Positions 6,727 to 7,372 of a DNA stretch of 7,372 nucleotides are shown here, piece by piece. Both the position numbers and the translations under genes were made by a program. The notes below the pieces were generated by a model. It made no database searches and was not told the DNA's origin. It saw only the letters and a list, made by a program, of their open reading frames with translations. Within the stretch, counting starts at the first letter, position 1. The number at the start of each line of letters is the position of its first letter. The DNA is from JANRKH01 sp033761815 (lineage in GTDB: Bacteria > Pseudomonadota > Alphaproteobacteria > Rickettsiales > Rickettsiaceae): the NCBI GenBank assembly GCA_033761815.1, contig JANRMF010000075.1, forward strand, positions 1 to 7,372. The letters are read 5' to 3'.

Positions 6727-6778
6727 TACTATTTTGCAATATATTTTTATAGTTATTATATAAAGCATAAAAATAGTA
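6727..6778. repeat. Inverted repeat in the AT-rich spacer upstream of the TPR gene
   Basis: TACTATTTT (6727-6735) is the exact reverse complement of AAAATAGTA (6770-6778), with 34 bp between. A TATAAT on the - strand (6755-6760), which could be the TPR gene's -10, lies between the arms, but no good -35 is seen at the right distance. The spacer 6686-6844 holds no gene. The repeat could be an operator or chance in very AT-rich DNA. Confidence 0.4.
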
Positions 6779-7372
6779 GTAGTCTATAATGGCTTATATT
6801 TTTTTCGAAGATTTTGCCTTGATTTGCCAGTAAAAGCAATGTGTTTATTTCACTTTAAATAAATAGTTACCACCTGCTTCGGTAATTTGTGTGCATAAGG
6901 ATTCTTGCACAAACATTGCATCACCCGTAACAACTTTATCTTTTAAATCGATCTCTGATAGAACCTTTGACATAACAACAATCTCTCCGCCAGCCAGTCC
7001 AGACTTTACTTGCGCTAAAACCCCACATTCTTCTGTAGCATATGCACTGATCAAATGTAGTAGTCCCAATCTGCTTTCATGTGTGCTTCTGATAGATTTG
7101 CCATCTATAGCGATTTGGGTAAAATCTGGCTTCATTTGAATTGCAGTTACTTGTCCTAAGGTTTTTTGTAGAGATGTAATATCAATATTTTTGATGATCT
7201 CAGTGATAGTTGGATGGCTTGGAGTAGATCGAGACATAAAACCCAGGCGTCTTTTTTTACTTTTTGTTAGCTTTTTCCCGAAGCGAGAAATGGCTGCAAG
7301 GCTTTTACATCCATGCATATAACCTAGTGTAATTAGCGCCAGTATGGAATTAGGCTTATATCGTTTGCCTTG
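6756..7372 (-). mobile_element. Remnant of an ISAs1-family insertion sequence
   Basis: This contains the broken transposase plus the short out-of-frame continuation that ends at a TAA at 6756-6758. The left boundary is uncertain because no terminal inverted repeat can be recognised, and the other end lies outside the window. Loss of the catalytic C-terminus marks a decayed copy. Confidence 0.5.
6845..7372 (-). pseudogene. ISAs1-family (H-repeat-like) transposase, 3'-truncated and running off the window
   Basis: The frame is open from the window's right edge, and the ATG at 7318 is internal. The first visible residues QGKRYKPNSILALITLGYMHGCKSLAAISRFGK match the N-terminal DDE-associated domain of ISAs1-type transposases. 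Then come LGFMSRSTPSHPTITEII, the first catalytic Asp in IAIDGKSIR (visible residue 90), the strand GLLHLISAYATEECGVLAQVK, and the second Asp in VVTGDAMF (residue 151). The frame stops at TAA (6845-6847) straight after GGNYLFKVK, where the family continues with a G/D-N-Q motif and about 150-200 more residues, including the third acidic catalytic residue. The protein therefore lacks part of its active site and is almost certainly inactive. A possible continuation in another frame begins at 6824 (NQGKIFEKN). The element sits upstream of the TPR gene, on the same strand. Confidence 0.82.

Noticed and set aside
6785..6790. TATAAT on the + strand as a promoter
   Set aside because: No -35 at a suitable distance and no gene on the + strand downstream.
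6700..6845. Terminal inverted repeat of the insertion sequence
   Set aside because: I could not match the bases here to a known ISAs1 end, and the other end is outside the window, so no repeat pair can be tested.
6891..7139. + strand open frame opposite the transposase
   Set aside because: Antisense to recognisable ISAs1 motifs, with no features of its own.
1..7372. CRISPR array, tRNA or rRNA gene
   Set aside because: No regularly spaced repeats and no cloverleaf or ribosomal RNA core sequence noticed on either strand; the passenger repeats are coding and degenerate.

Overview
The window is AT-rich and reads as part of an alphaproteobacterial genome, most likely a Rickettsiales-type host-associated bacterium. 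Three things point there: a long Gly/Ser/Thr/Asn-rich autotransporter adhesin with a C-terminal beta-barrel, in the style of rickettsial surface antigens; a CMP-Kdo synthetase with the QGDMP variant of its active-site loop, which I remember from Rickettsia but cannot verify here; and a HIT protein of the QLHxHxxAR type common in alphaproteobacteria. The assignment rests on protein motifs only, and the species is not identifiable.

Layout. On the + strand, the left edge to 3287 is the 3' part of an autotransporter gene whose start lies outside the window. A terminator-like hairpin follows, then a promoter-like TTGACA/TATAGT pair. Next comes a two-gene unit, kdsB (3469-4251) and a HIT-family hydrolase (4248-4670), whose stop and start codons overlap as ATGA. 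On the - strand, reading from right to left, there is a broken ISAs1-family transposase running off the right edge (6845-7372), a TPR-repeat protein (5309-6685), and an acidic 185-residue orphan protein (4651-5208). The orphan gene converges on the HIT gene and overlaps its end by 20 bp. The TPR gene and the orphan gene are separated by a terminator-like hairpin and a promoter-like element, so they are probably separate transcription units.

How the parts relate. The autotransporter and kdsB both serve the cell envelope: a surface adhesin or antigen, and activation of Kdo for the LPS inner core. The HIT hydrolase is probably co-translated with kdsB and would act on a nucleotide substrate. The TPR protein and the orphan protein have no recognisable enzymatic function. 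Together with the transposase remnant they form a less conserved flank. I see no RNA gene, no CRISPR array, and no convincing new multi-gene system. The points most worth a second look are the degenerate GASG/YATN passenger repeats, the out-of-frame continuation and split repeat around the transposase break, the orphan acidic protein, and the TPR protein.
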